Shown here one piece after another: positions 6,905-14,788 of a stretch of 19,138 bases of DNA (its first letter is position 1; each line of letters opens with the position of its first letter). This DNA is from Lentimicrobiaceae bacterium (lineage in GTDB: Bacteria; Bacteroidota; Bacteroidia; Bacteroidales; SKPS01). The translations under genes and the position numbers were made by a program. The notes under the pieces are model-generated. The model had not been told where the DNA came from. It worked only from the letters and a program-made list of their open reading frames with translations, and did not search any database. The stretch spans positions 1-19,138 of the forward strand of contig SKPS01000287.1 of the NCBI GenBank assembly GCA_007119395.1, given 5' to 3'.

Positions 6905-8103
6905 TGGGTAAACGGGGCCACTGCTCTATGGAAGATCCCTTGCACCCAGGCAATGGCCATTCCGTAGTTGGTGACCGGCACTCCGGCTTCAATGGCCGGA
7001 CGAATCCTGCCTGTTACCTGCTTGCGCGTCAACACACAGCCACCACATTGCACCACCAACGCATACTCCCGTATGTCACGGGGCAACTCTGTGAGGCCTG
7101 ATACCACATCATACGTGAGGCGCTTACCGGTGTAGTTGCTCAACCACCTTGGGATTTTCACCCTGCCGATGTCGTCACAACTAACATGGTGCGTACACGA
7201 TTCCAGCATCAGCACCCTGTCGCCATCTTTCAGCCGTCCAATGGCAGGGGTTCCTTTAACGTATGCCTCAAAATCCCCTTTTTGTCGAGCCAGCACAATA
7301 CTGAAGCTGGTAAGGGGTATCTCTTTCGGAATGGTTGCATCGGCCTTTAAAAACACCTGGCTGTCGGTAATAGCCAGCTTGGGGCGTGGGTGCATCTTGC
7401 GGATAAACGTATCCGCCTCCCTCTCTTTCACCACCACCACGATGCAGTCGTTGTCAAGAATATCGCGTATAGCCTGCACCTGGGGTAAAATCAGGCGCCC
7501 CTCCGGCGCCTCGATGTCGATCGGAGTGATCAACATCACCACATCACCATACGAGAGCAAATCGCCCAGCAACGACCTGCTTCTGTAGGCCGATTCAGGG
7601 ATCATCTTCTTCATCACCGAGATCACGGCACCCGGATCAGTTCCTTCTACAACAGAATAGGGCACCGGCTCATGGCCCACCTCCTCACGCAGCGTGTTGC
7701 GCAGGGCGGGTTTCATGGGAACAAGGTCTGTTTTGTTGTGCACCACAAGAAACGGCACCTCCTTGTCGCGAAACCCTTCAACCAGCTTACGTTCAGCCTC
7801 TTCGAAACAGTTGTCGGTGATCACCAGCAGTGCAAAATCAATCGTCTTGAGTACGCTCATTGTGGCTGCAATGCGCTTTCGCCCCAGCTCACCTTCGTCG
7901 TCAATACCCGCGGTATCAATCAATACCACCGGACCAATGCCCCCAATCTCCATCGACTTTTTGACCGGGTCAGTTGTGGTGCCGGCATGATCAGACACGA
8001 TGGCAATCTCTTGTCCGGCCAGCGAATTGATCAAAGAACTCTTGCCGTTGTTACGTCGGCCAAAGATTCCTATATGGGGTTTGTTGTCTTTTCCTTTACG
8101 CAT
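6874..8103 (-). CDS. hydF: [FeFe]-hydrogenase maturation GTPase HydF
   Basis: HydF is the scaffold on which the two-iron subcluster of the [FeFe]-hydrogenase H-cluster is finished and from which it is passed to the hydrogenase. The 409-residue protein has a GTPase domain with the P-loop GRRNNGKS (15-22), a TTTD switch (42-45), DTAG (63-66) and NKTD (123-126). It then has a dimerisation domain and the C-terminal iron-sulfur site C303-x-H305 with C353-G-G-C356. The 47 residues between H305 and C353 fit the known CxHx(46-53)CxxC pattern. The start codon overlaps the aspA stop in ATGCGTAA, so translation is probably coupled. hydE, hydG and a hydrogenase are not in this window and cannot be in this operon, since both flanks are occupied by opposite-strand genes. 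Confidence 0.93.
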   Translation of the reverse strand: MRKGKDNKPHIGIFGRRNNGKSSLINSLAGQEIAIVSDHAGTTTDPVKKSMEIGGIGPVVLIDTAGIDDEGELGRKRIAATMSVLKTIDFALLVITDNCFEEAERKLVEGFRDKEVPFLVVHNKTDLVPMKPALRNTLREEVGHEPVPYSVVEGTDPGAVISVMKKMIPESAYRSRSLLGDLLSYGDVVMLITPIDIEAPEGRLILPQVQAIRDILDNDCIVVVVKEREADTFIRKMHPRPKLAITDSQVFLKADATIPKEIPLTSFSIVLARQKGDFEAYVKGTPAIGRLKDGDRVLMLESCTHHVSCDDIGRVKIPRWLSNYTGKRLTYDVVSGLTELPRDIREYALVVQCGGCVLTRKQVTGRIRPAIEAGVPVTNYGMAIAWVQGIFHRAVAPFTQQTETPESYL

Positions 8104-9547
8104 CTTGGTATAATTCTTTAATGGAGAACCCCAGCTTCAGCAGCTCATCGGGGGCCAGTATCTTCTGAGCGGAGGTCTCATGCATCAGCTGCATCGAATC
8201 GATCGCTTCAAACACGTTGACACTTTTTGTTTTCATCATCTTGGCCACTTCTGTAGCCTTGCTGTACCCTACGGCGGGCACCAGGGCGGTGGTCACTGCA
8301 GGATTGGCATACAGGGCTTCAACAGCCACACCCTCTTTTACTTCCACTCCATCTATCATATTGTATTTTAATGTATTGCAAGCTCCTATCAGCAAGTTCA
8401 GTGAAGAGAGCAGCGCATCACCGATCACAGGGATGTAAGGGTTCAGGTCAAGGCACCCCTGGCCTGACAAGGAGGTGATGAGGATATCATTTGCATATAC
8501 AGTATGGGCTACACTGATGGAGTATTCTGCGATCACGGGGTTCACCTTTCCTGGCATCACGGAGCTTCCAACCTGCCGTTGCGGAATAGACACCTCCCCT
8601 CTGGTGAGGTCTGACGAGAGCAGCCGTATGTCACCCGACATCTTCTCCAGGTTCACGGCCAATGCCTTTATGATGGCATGCACCTCTACCAATGAATCGA
8701 GGTTGCTGGTGGTATCTGACATATTTTCAGATCGGGTGAGCGGCAGACCTGTCAGTCCGCGCAGGGTTTGCACCACCTCCATAATAAAATAGCGTGGCAC
8801 TGCCATACCAGTGCCAATGGCGCTGCCACCCAGGTTCACCACTTTAAGACGCTCCTGACAGCGCGAGACCCTCCACCAGTCGCGTGAGAGAGCATCGGAA
8901 TAGTTGCTGAACAACAACCCGTAAGAGCTGGGCACGGCCGCCTGCATCTGCGTATATCCGGTGCGAACCACATTGCGGTATTGCCTCTCCTTCTCCTCTA
9001 TCACAAAACGAAGCGCATTGATGGCCTGCTCCAATACCTCGAAACGGGACATGGCCGCCAACTTAAGCGCGGTAGGAATTACGTCGTTGGTGCTCTGGTA
9101 GATATTGGCATGGTCAAACGGATCAATCACACTGTATGTGCCGGGTGTCTCTCCCACCATCTGAAGTGCACGATTGGCGATAATCTCATTGACATTCATA
9201 TTGATACTGGTACCGGCACCCCCATTGACAGCGGGTACGATAAACTGATCAAAATGCTCGCCGGCAGACACTTCACCTGCTGCAGCAGTGAGGGCAGCCA
9301 ACAATTCGTCGTTGATCATCTCACGGTAAAAGCTGCTCTGAGGCAGGTGCTGAGCCACAGCCCTTTTTAATGAGGTGTAGGTGAGATAACACCCCTTCTT
9401 TACCAGTCCGACTGCCTCGTACCAATGCGAGGCGAAACGCCTGTCGTCAGGGAAATTCTGGGAAGCCCTCCAGGAGTGAATACCATAAAGGGCATCCGTT
9501 GGCAGCTCACATCGCCCTAAAAAATCCTGCTCTGTTCGTTGGGTCAT
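8096..9547 (-). CDS. aspA: Aspartate ammonia-lyase
   Basis: A cytoplasmic enzyme of the fumarase/aspartase superfamily that splits L-aspartate into fumarate and ammonium. The superfamily signature GSSVMPGKVNP lies at about residues 327-337 and supplies the catalytic serine loop. The substrate-binding block TSINMNVNEIIANRAL resembles aspartases more than fumarases. I take the ATG at 9547 (483 residues). The frame is open from a TTG at 9580, but that region contains a perfect -7 box, so it should lie upstream of the transcript start. The protein begins MTQRTEQDFLG, which aligns with the usual family N-terminus. It is the first gene of a two-gene operon with hydF; aspA-type genes are often found beside [FeFe]-hydrogenase maturation genes. 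Confidence 0.93.
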   Translation of the reverse strand: MTQRTEQDFLGRCELPTDALYGIHSWRASQNFPDDRRFASHWYEAVGLVKKGCYLTYTSLKRAVAQHLPQSSFYREMINDELLAALTAAAGEVSAGEHFDQFIVPAVNGGAGTSINMNVNEIIANRALQMVGETPGTYSVIDPFDHANIYQSTNDVIPTALKLAAMSRFEVLEQAINALRFVIEEKERQYRNVVRTGYTQMQAAVPSSYGLLFSNYSDALSRDWWRVSRCQERLKVVNLGGSAIGTGMAVPRYFIMEVVQTLRGLTGLPLTRSENMSDTTSNLDSLVEVHAIIKALAVNLEKMSGDIRLLSSDLTRGEVSIPQRQVGSSVMPGKVNPVIAEYSISVAHTVYANDILITSLSGQGCLDLNPYIPVIGDALLSSLNLLIGACNTLKYNMIDGVEVKEGVAVEALYANPAVTTALVPAVGYSKATEVAKMMKTKSVNVFEAIDSMQLMHETSAQKILAPDELLKLGFSIKELYQDA

Positions 9548-9567
9548 AATTTCGGTTTGTAGGGGTT

Positions 9568-9575
9568 CAAATGTA
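9568..9575 (-). promoter_or_regulatory. Promoter -7 box of aspA-hydF
   Basis: On the minus strand the bases read TACATTTG, a perfect TAnnTTTG. The predicted transcript start is near 9562, giving a leader of about 15 bases before the ATG at 9547. No TTTG is seen at the -33 distance. Confidence 0.6.
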
Positions 9576-9590
9576 CACAAAAAAGATCAC

Positions 9591-9622
9591 TTGTGTGGTT
9601 ACCCATTTTTGGTGTAATTTCG
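9591..9622 (+). promoter_or_regulatory. Candidate promoter of the dapD operon
   Basis: TTG at 9591-9593 and TAATTTCG at 9615-9622 resemble the Bacteroidetes -33 and -7 boxes with 21 bases between them; the -7 box differs from consensus at one place. It would start transcription near 9628, 27 bases before dapD. It is divergent from, and very close to, the aspA promoter. Confidence 0.45.
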
Positions 9623-9654
9623 CACACTGTTTAACAAGGCAGAAAGGTTTTTGT

Positions 9655-10473
9655 ATGGATGAATTGGAAAAAAAGATAAGAGGGCTGTATGCAGGTGCTT
9701 CTCCGGAGGTTACGGACGAAGACAAACGTTTGGTTGAGGAGGTGATGGAGCAATTGGATGGCGGTGTGTTGCGTGTTGCTTCGCCTGTTGATGAAGGCAA
9801 TTGGGTTGTACACGAATGGGTGAAGCAGGCAATATTGCTCTATTTCAAGATACGTGGCATGGAGACCTGTGAAGCGGGGGTATTGGAGTTTCACGACAAG
9901 ATTCCTTTAAAGCGTGACTATGCTTCGTTGGGGATTCGTGTTGTGCCGCATGCAGTAGCTCGTTACGGAGCCTACATTGCACCGGGTGCCATTTTGATGC
10001 CTTCGTATGTAAACATAGGGGCTCGTGTTGGCGAGGGCACCATGGTTGACACCTGGGCCACGGTGGGATCGTGTGCGCAGATTGGCAACAATGTGCATCT
10101 CAGTGGTGGAGTTGGCATCGGTGGGGTATTGGAACCATTGCAGGCAGCCCCGGTGATCATTGAAGACAACTGCTTTATCGGATCACGGTCAATTATTGTA
10201 GAGGGAGCTTTGATCGAAAAGGGCGCAGTGATTGGTGCCAATGTGGTGATTACCGGCTCAACACGCATAGTGGATGTCACCAAGGAGCAGGAGGTGGTAT
10301 ACCGTGGCAGGGTGCCTGCAGGGTCAGTGGTGATCCCGGGAAGCTTTACCAAAACGTTTCCCGCAGGCAACTACCAGGTGCCATGTGCCCTGATTATAGG
10401 ACAAAGAAACAGCGCTACTGATCTGAAAACTTCGCTGAATGATGTGCTGAGAGAACACAACGTGGCGGTTTAG
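9655..10473 (+). CDS. dapD: Tetrahydrodipicolinate N-succinyltransferase
   Basis: DapD transfers succinate from succinyl-CoA to tetrahydrodipicolinate, the committing step of the succinylase branch of lysine and meso-diaminopimelate synthesis, which also feeds peptidoglycan. The 272-residue product (E. coli has 274) has a helical N-terminal domain. From about residue 100 onward it has hexapeptide repeats of the left-handed beta-helix type, seen in segments such as GARVGEGTMVDTWATVG and GNNVHLSGGVGIGG. I start at the ATG at 9655 (MDELEKKIRGLY), the family N-terminus. The open frame runs back to 9571, but that overlaps the promoter. No other lysine gene is in the window; its operon partners are unrelated in function. 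Confidence 0.95.
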   Translation: MDELEKKIRGLYAGASPEVTDEDKRLVEEVMEQLDGGVLRVASPVDEGNWVVHEWVKQAILLYFKIRGMETCEAGVLEFHDKIPLKRDYASLGIRVVPHAVARYGAYIAPGAILMPSYVNIGARVGEGTMVDTWATVGSCAQIGNNVHLSGGVGIGGVLEPLQAAPVIIEDNCFIGSRSIIVEGALIEKGAVIGANVVITGSTRIVDVTKEQEVVYRGRVPAGSVVIPGSFTKTFPAGNYQVPCALIIGQRNSATDLKTSLNDVLREHNVAV

Positions 10474-10483
10474 GCAATGGGGG

Positions 10484-11482
10484 ATGAAGATACTTCTGAT
10501 ACAAACAGCTTCAATTGGTGATGTGGTGCTGATGACACCCATGGTGGAGGCATTGCACCACACCCTTCCAGGGGTGCAGATTGACCTGCTGGTAAAGAAG
10601 GGGATGGAGCCTCTCTTCAAAGATCATCCATACCTGCAGCAAGTGCTCATCTGGGATAAAAGCAACAGGAAGTACAGCAACCTTTTTCGTTTAATGCAGA
10701 GGGTAAGACAGGAGAAATACGATCAGGTGATCACCTTGCAGCGTTTTTTTTCAGGGGGGCTCATTGCCGTTCTGTCGGGTGCAAAAGTGAAAGCAGGCTT
10801 CGACAAGAACCCTTTAAGCCGTTGGTTTACTTACCGTTTAACACATGTGATCAACAACCCATCTGTGCATGAAGCAGACCGTAATATCAGTTTGTTGGCG
10901 CACCTGGGTGTTTCACCACCGTGGAAGCCCAGGTTACATCTATCCGAATCTGTTATTAAGAGAGTGATGAGCTCAGTACGGCAACCCTACCTCTGTATTG
11001 CCCCGGCATCATTATGGTTTACCAAGCAGTACCCTGAAGAACAATGGATTGATCTAATGGACAACATACCACAGCACTACACATGTTATGTGATCGGAAG
11101 CAAGAGCGACAAGCCACTTGCAGAGAGGCTCTGCAACAAAACCACCCATCCCGCTGTTATCGATCTTACAGGTAAACACACCCTGATGGAAACAGCCGCA
11201 TTAATGAAGCATGCCGTGATGAACTACACCAACGATTCCGCGCCGTTGCACCTTGCATCGGCGACCAATGCGCCGGTTACGGCCATCTTCTGCTCTACTG
11301 TCCCTGCCTTTGGGTTTGGACCACTCTCAGACCACTCCTTCGTGGTGGAGACACCCCGGCCCCTCCCTTGCAGGCCTTGCGGAATTCATGGTAAGCGTGC
11401 CTGCCCCGAAAAACATTTCCATTGTGCACGATTCATTCAAACCAAGCACCTAATCGCATCATTACCCCAATCATCAATATGA
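10484..11482 (+). CDS. Glycosyltransferase family 9 (heptosyltransferase-like)
   Basis: A 332-residue protein of the GT9 family (ADP-heptose:LPS heptosyltransferases such as WaaC and WaaF), expected at the inner face of the cytoplasmic membrane. The N-terminus MKILLIQTASIGDVVLMTPM is the classic GT9 opening with the conserved glycine-aspartate. The C-terminal half has the nucleotide-sugar block NDSAPLHLASA and the terminal cysteine pattern CRPCG...CPEKHFHC found in many members. The usual role is adding heptose or a similar sugar to the lipopolysaccharide core; the exact donor and acceptor cannot be read here. It starts 10 bp after dapD and its stop overlaps the tsaC start (ATGA). Confidence 0.88.
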   Translation: MKILLIQTASIGDVVLMTPMVEALHHTLPGVQIDLLVKKGMEPLFKDHPYLQQVLIWDKSNRKYSNLFRLMQRVRQEKYDQVITLQRFFSGGLIAVLSGAKVKAGFDKNPLSRWFTYRLTHVINNPSVHEADRNISLLAHLGVSPPWKPRLHLSESVIKRVMSSVRQPYLCIAPASLWFTKQYPEEQWIDLMDNIPQHYTCYVIGSKSDKPLAERLCNKTTHPAVIDLTGKHTLMETAALMKHAVMNYTNDSAPLHLASATNAPVTAIFCSTVPAFGFGPLSDHSFVVETPRPLPCRPCGIHGKRACPEKHFHCARFIQTKHLIASLPQSSI

Positions 11483-12045
11483 ACCAACAAGCAATACAAG
11501 AAGCCGTTAAAGTATTAAAAAGGGGTGGCACCATCCTTTATCCATCCGATACCATCTGGGGCATCGGTTGTGATGCGCTGAACAAAAAGGCCATCACAAA
11601 AATATACACCCTGAAGCAACGATTTGAAAGGAAAAACCTGATTATTCTGGCTGCCTCAATTGAAGAGGTCTCGCGCTATGTGGTGAAAATTCCGGACGTG
11701 GTGCCCGACCTGATCGCCTCCGTCAACAGACCCCTTACCATTGTGTATCCGGAAGCAAAGGGGTTGCCCGACAACCTGGTTGCTGAGGATGGAACCATTG
11801 GCATCAGGGTGGTGAAAAACCCCTTTTGTGAAGAGCTCATCACCGCCCTGGGGCGCCCAATCGTCTCCACCTCGGCAAACATCTCAGGCATGGCAGCACC
11901 CCTCACCTACAGCATGATCAACCCCTATATTGTCAACGGTGTAGATCATATTGTACACATCAGACAAGAGAATGTTACCGAAATGAAAGCGAGCACCATT
12001 ATAAAGGTAGAATACAACAACCAGTTCACCATCATCAGAGAGTAA
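11479..12045 (+). CDS. tsaC: L-threonylcarbamoyladenylate synthase (YrdC/TsaC type)
   Basis: The enzyme makes threonylcarbamoyl-AMP from threonine, bicarbonate and ATP, the activated donor for t6A at position 37 of tRNAs that read ANN codons. The 188-residue length fits the single-domain TsaC form rather than the longer Sua5 form. Conserved YrdC blocks are LYPSDTIWGIGCDA (about 22-35), KRPLTIVYP-like NRPLTIVYP, and STSANISG. The true start is the ATG at 11479, which overlaps the GT9 stop by 4 bp. An upstream ATG at 11422 in the same frame lies deep inside the GT9 gene and adds no family sequence. It is followed 6 bp later by cca. Confidence 0.92.
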   Translation: MNQQAIQEAVKVLKRGGTILYPSDTIWGIGCDALNKKAITKIYTLKQRFERKNLIILAASIEEVSRYVVKIPDVVPDLIASVNRPLTIVYPEAKGLPDNLVAEDGTIGIRVVKNPFCEELITALGRPIVSTSANISGMAAPLTYSMINPYIVNGVDHIVHIRQENVTEMKASTIIKVEYNNQFTIIRE

Positions 12046-12051
12046 GACGGC

Positions 12052-13482
12052 ATGCCATCATCAACCAACCTGAAGGGAGCCATTGAAGGGGATTTGTTCA
12101 GCCTCATAAGCCATGCATCTGAAGCATTGCAGCAGGAGAGTTATGTGATAGGGGGGTATGTCAGAGATTATCTCCTGGGCATTAAGGTAAAAGACGTGGA
12201 TGTGGTAACGGTTGGCAGCGGAATCAAGCTGGCACAAAAGGTAGCTGACCTTTCGGGGAAGCGGTGCAAGGTGACTGTTTTTAAGAACTTTGGCACAGCG
12301 ATGCTGCGTTACAACGACTTCGAGGTGGAGTTTGTGGGAGCGCGCAAAGAGTCGTATCAACGTCATACACGGAAGCCCGCAGTGGAAGATGGTACCTTAC
12401 AAGACGATCAACTGCGTCGTGATTTCACCATCAACGCGTTGGGAATCAGTCTTAATCAACATAACTATGGAGAGTTGATTGACCCTTTCAATGGAATGGA
12501 CGACCTGATAAACGGGATCATCCGTACACCCTTGGATCCTGTGGCCACCTTTTCTGATGATCCGCTAAGAATTCTCAGGGGAATACGGTTTGCAGCACGT
12601 TTCAACTTCACCATTGAAGAGGAGACCCTTGGGGCAATGATCAATTGTAAGAACCGCTTGGAGATCTTGTCGCAGGAAAGGGTTACAGAAGAGATCAACA
12701 AAATGTTGGTGGCGGCCAAACCCTCCGGGGCCTTTCTCCTGCTGAACCAACTCGAGATTCTCCCTTTGGTCTTTCCGGAACTGGCAGCCATGAAAGGAGT
12801 TGAAACCATCCGTGGCATCAGCCACAAAGACAACTTTCTCCACACGCTGGAGGTGCTCGATAACGTAGCCATGGAGACCGATGACCTGTGGTTGCGTTGG
12901 GCAGCCCTGTTGCATGACATCGCCAAGCCTGCCACCAAAAAGTTTCTTCCGGGCACCGGCTGGACATTCCATGGTCATGAATACCTGGGGTCAAAGATGG
13001 TGGCAAAGATTTTCAAAAGGCTCAAGCTGCCAATGAATGAACCCCTGCGGTTTGTGCAGAAGATGGTTGTGCTTCATCTTAGACCCATTGCACTGGTAGA
13101 GAGCCATGTAACCGATTCAGCGGTGAGACGTCTGCTCTTTGAAGCCGGCGACGACATCGACCACCTGATGCTGCTGTGTAAAGCCGATATCACATCAAAA
13201 AACGAGTACAAAAAAAGTCGTTTCAAACGGAACTTTGAACTGGTGGAGCACAAGCTGGTGGAGATTGAAGAGAAGGACAAACTACGCAATTGGCAGCCGC
13301 CCATCACCGGAGAGCTGATTATGGAGACCTTCAACTTGGAGCCCTCCCGGACGGTGGGAGTGATCAAAACGGCCATCCGTGAGGCGATCCTCGATGGTGT
13401 GATACCCAACGACTACCAGGCTGCCTACGATCTGATGCTCGAAGAGGGGAAAAAGCTGGGGCTGGAGCCAACCGGCAATTGA
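12052..13482 (+). CDS. cca: CCA-adding tRNA nucleotidyltransferase with HD domain
   Basis: A class II tRNA nucleotidyltransferase that builds or repairs the 3' CCA end of tRNAs. The 476-residue protein has the nucleotidyltransferase head GGYVRDYLLG (34-43) with metal-binding D48 and D50 in DVD. The FGTAMLRY and RRDFTINALG blocks follow (the latter reads nucleotide specificity), then the RGIRFAARF helix region and a C-terminal HD domain with LLHDIAKP (H288, D289). HD-containing members can also hydrolyse phosphoesters. Poly(A) polymerases share this fold; the RRDFTINA form and HD domain favour CCA addition. It is the last gene of the dapD operon and is followed by repeat arrays. Confidence 0.92.
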   Translation: MPSSTNLKGAIEGDLFSLISHASEALQQESYVIGGYVRDYLLGIKVKDVDVVTVGSGIKLAQKVADLSGKRCKVTVFKNFGTAMLRYNDFEVEFVGARKESYQRHTRKPAVEDGTLQDDQLRRDFTINALGISLNQHNYGELIDPFNGMDDLINGIIRTPLDPVATFSDDPLRILRGIRFAARFNFTIEEETLGAMINCKNRLEILSQERVTEEINKMLVAAKPSGAFLLLNQLEILPLVFPELAAMKGVETIRGISHKDNFLHTLEVLDNVAMETDDLWLRWAALLHDIAKPATKKFLPGTGWTFHGHEYLGSKMVAKIFKRLKLPMNEPLRFVQKMVVLHLRPIALVESHVTDSAVRRLLFEAGDDIDHLMLLCKADITSKNEYKKSRFKRNFELVEHKLVEIEEKDKLRNWQPPITGELIMETFNLEPSRTVGVIKTAIREAILDGVIPNDYQAAYDLMLEEGKKLGLEPTGN

Positions 13483-13494
13483 GCTCTTGCTATG

Positions 13495-13598
13495 ATTGTC
13501 TAATTGTCTAATTATCTGATTGTTAAATCGTCTAACCGTCTAATCGTCTAACCGTCTACTCGTCTAACTGTTAATTTGTTAGGTTGTTCGATTGTTTT
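13495..13598. repeat. Degenerate 8-bp tandem array, word ATCGTCTA
   Basis: Thirteen consecutive 8-bp units can be laid out without gaps, beginning ATTGTCTA, ATTGTCTA, ATTATCTG, ATTGTTAA, ATCGTCTA, ACCGTCTA, ATCGTCTA, ACCGTCTA, CTCGTCTA. Later units decay toward the T run (ACTGTTAA, TTTGTTAG, GTTGTTCG, ATTGTTTT). The third to fifth bases vary while GT at positions 4-5 and TA at the end are mostly kept. The period is not a multiple of three. Confidence 0.85.
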
Positions 13599-13611
13599 TT
13601 TTTTTTTTTTT
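13595..13611. repeat. Homopolymer T17
   Basis: Seventeen T in a row lie between the two octamer arrays. It may vary in length by slippage. Confidence 0.9.
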
Positions 13612-13615
13612 CTAA

Positions 13616-13677
13616 ACATTTGCACATTTGCTAATTAACATTTGCACATCAGCTAATCAGCATATTAGCACATTAGC
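13616..13677. repeat. Degenerate 8-bp tandem array, word ACATTWGC
   Basis: Units in order: ACATTTGC, ACATTTGC, a 6-bp TAATTA, ACATTTGC, ACATCAGC, TAATCAGC, ATATTAGC, ACATTAGC. All keep AT in positions 3-4 and GC at the end. The unit length equals that of the neighbouring array, but the word is different. Confidence 0.8.
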
Positions 13678-13776
13678 TCTTATAGTTGGCGTTTTATATC
13701 AAAAAAATCATAAACAATCTGCGTCATCTGCGTTCTATGCAATCGGTGAATGCCGCTACAAAACGAAAACTTCCTG

Positions 13777-13784
13777 TAATTTTG
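13777..13784 (+). promoter_or_regulatory. Promoter -7 box of miaA-ispH
   Basis: TAATTTTG is a perfect TAnnTTTG, 50 bases before the ATG at 13835. No clear TTTG lies at -33. Predicted transcript start is near 13790. Confidence 0.55.
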
Positions 13785-13834
13785 TGGCCAAAGCAATTAT
13801 GGTGGTCAATGGCTGCCTTTGGAATTATTTCAGG

Positions 13835-14785
13835 ATGGTCGAAAACGTGAACAGGGTTAAAACAGCGTTGATGGTTGTTGGTCCAACAGCGGTGGGCAAG
13901 ACGGGTTTTGCCATCCGTTTGGCGCAACACTACAACACGGAGGTGGTATCAGCCGATTCGCGTCAGGTGTATCGTGAGATGCTTATTGGCACTGCGTTTC
14001 CGACAATCGAAGAGTTGGAGGCAGCACCGCACCATCTGGTTGGTCACCGTTCGGTGCTGGATCACTACAACGTATCGATGTGGGAGAAGGAGGCGTTGGA
14101 GACCCTGGCCACGCTGTTCAAGCGGCACAATGTGGTGGTGGTGTCCGGTGGATCGGGCATGTATTGCAAGGTGTTAGAGCATGGGATTGATCAATTGCCC
14201 GATATAGACATGGCGCTTCGGGATGCCCTTGCGGGGGAGTATGCTACCAAAGGTCTCACGTGGCTTCAGCAGGAGGTAGCAAAAGTGGATCCGGAGTATT
14301 ATGAAAAGGTCGACAGAAAGAACCCGGCACGGCTCCTGCGGGCACTGGAGGTGTATCACACCACACACCAGAAGTTCAGTGAACTGAGAATCGCGCAACC
14401 GGTAACAAGGCCTTTCCGGTTTATCAAAATCGGCCTTGACCTACCCCGTGAGGAACTGCACAAGCGTATTGCCGAAAGAGCACACAAAATGGTGAACAAT
14501 GGCCTCGTTGATGAGTGCCGCAAGCTCTACCCGTTGAAAAACAAAAGTGCCCTGAAAAGTGTTGGATACACGGAGGTGTTCAACCATTTTGACGGCCAAT
14601 GCACTTTGGATCAGGCGGTGGAGAAAATCATCACCAACACACGTCGTTATGCGCGGCGCCAAATCACCTGGTTCAAACGCGATCAACAGATAACCTGGTT
14701 CCATCCGGATCGGTTTGCTGACGCGTTGGAGCATATTGAAAAGGGCTTCATCACCCAAAAAATCAACCCAAAGAAAAGTGATTAA
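13835..14785 (+). CDS. miaA: tRNA dimethylallyltransferase
   Basis: MiaA attaches a dimethylallyl group to A37 of tRNAs that read UNN codons (i6A). The 316-residue product, the same length as the E. coli enzyme, has the P-loop GPTAVGKT (16-23), the substrate loop DSRQVYREM, GGSGMY, and the C-terminal ALKSVGYTE and RRYARRQITWFKRD blocks. I start at the ATG at 13835. The frame stays open back to 13628, but that would translate octamer repeats and the promoter. An ATG at 13799 would leave a leader of only about 8 bases. ispH follows after 3 bp. The two are linked by metabolism: IspH makes the dimethylallyl diphosphate that MiaA uses. Confidence 0.93.
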   Translation: MVENVNRVKTALMVVGPTAVGKTGFAIRLAQHYNTEVVSADSRQVYREMLIGTAFPTIEELEAAPHHLVGHRSVLDHYNVSMWEKEALETLATLFKRHNVVVVSGGSGMYCKVLEHGIDQLPDIDMALRDALAGEYATKGLTWLQQEVAKVDPEYYEKVDRKNPARLLRALEVYHTTHQKFSELRIAQPVTRPFRFIKIGLDLPREELHKRIAERAHKMVNNGLVDECRKLYPLKNKSALKSVGYTEVFNHFDGQCTLDQAVEKIITNTRRYARRQITWFKRDQQITWFHPDRFADALEHIEKGFITQKINPKKSD

Positions 14786-14788
14786 AAA

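Larger units (their letters stand above)
13483..13834. other. 352-bp intergenic region made largely of short repeats
   Basis: Between cca and miaA I see no gene. In order the gap contains an 8-bp tandem array (13495-13598), a T17 run, a second 8-bp array with another word (13616-13677), a 9-bp direct repeat ATCTGCGTC/ATCTGCGTT (13717-13725, 13726-13734), and the miaA promoter at 13777. The T17 run could end cca transcripts, but no stable hairpin precedes it. Confidence 0.8.

Noticed and set aside
9571..9654. N-terminal extension of DapD by 28 residues
   Set aside because: It overlaps the divergent promoter boxes, and the family N-terminus begins at 9655.
13495..13677. CRISPR array
   Set aside because: The units are 8 bp and contiguous, with no unique spacers and no cas genes nearby.
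13628..13834. 69-residue extension of MiaA
   Set aside because: It would translate the octamer repeats and the -7 box; the enzyme at 13835 already has the full family length.
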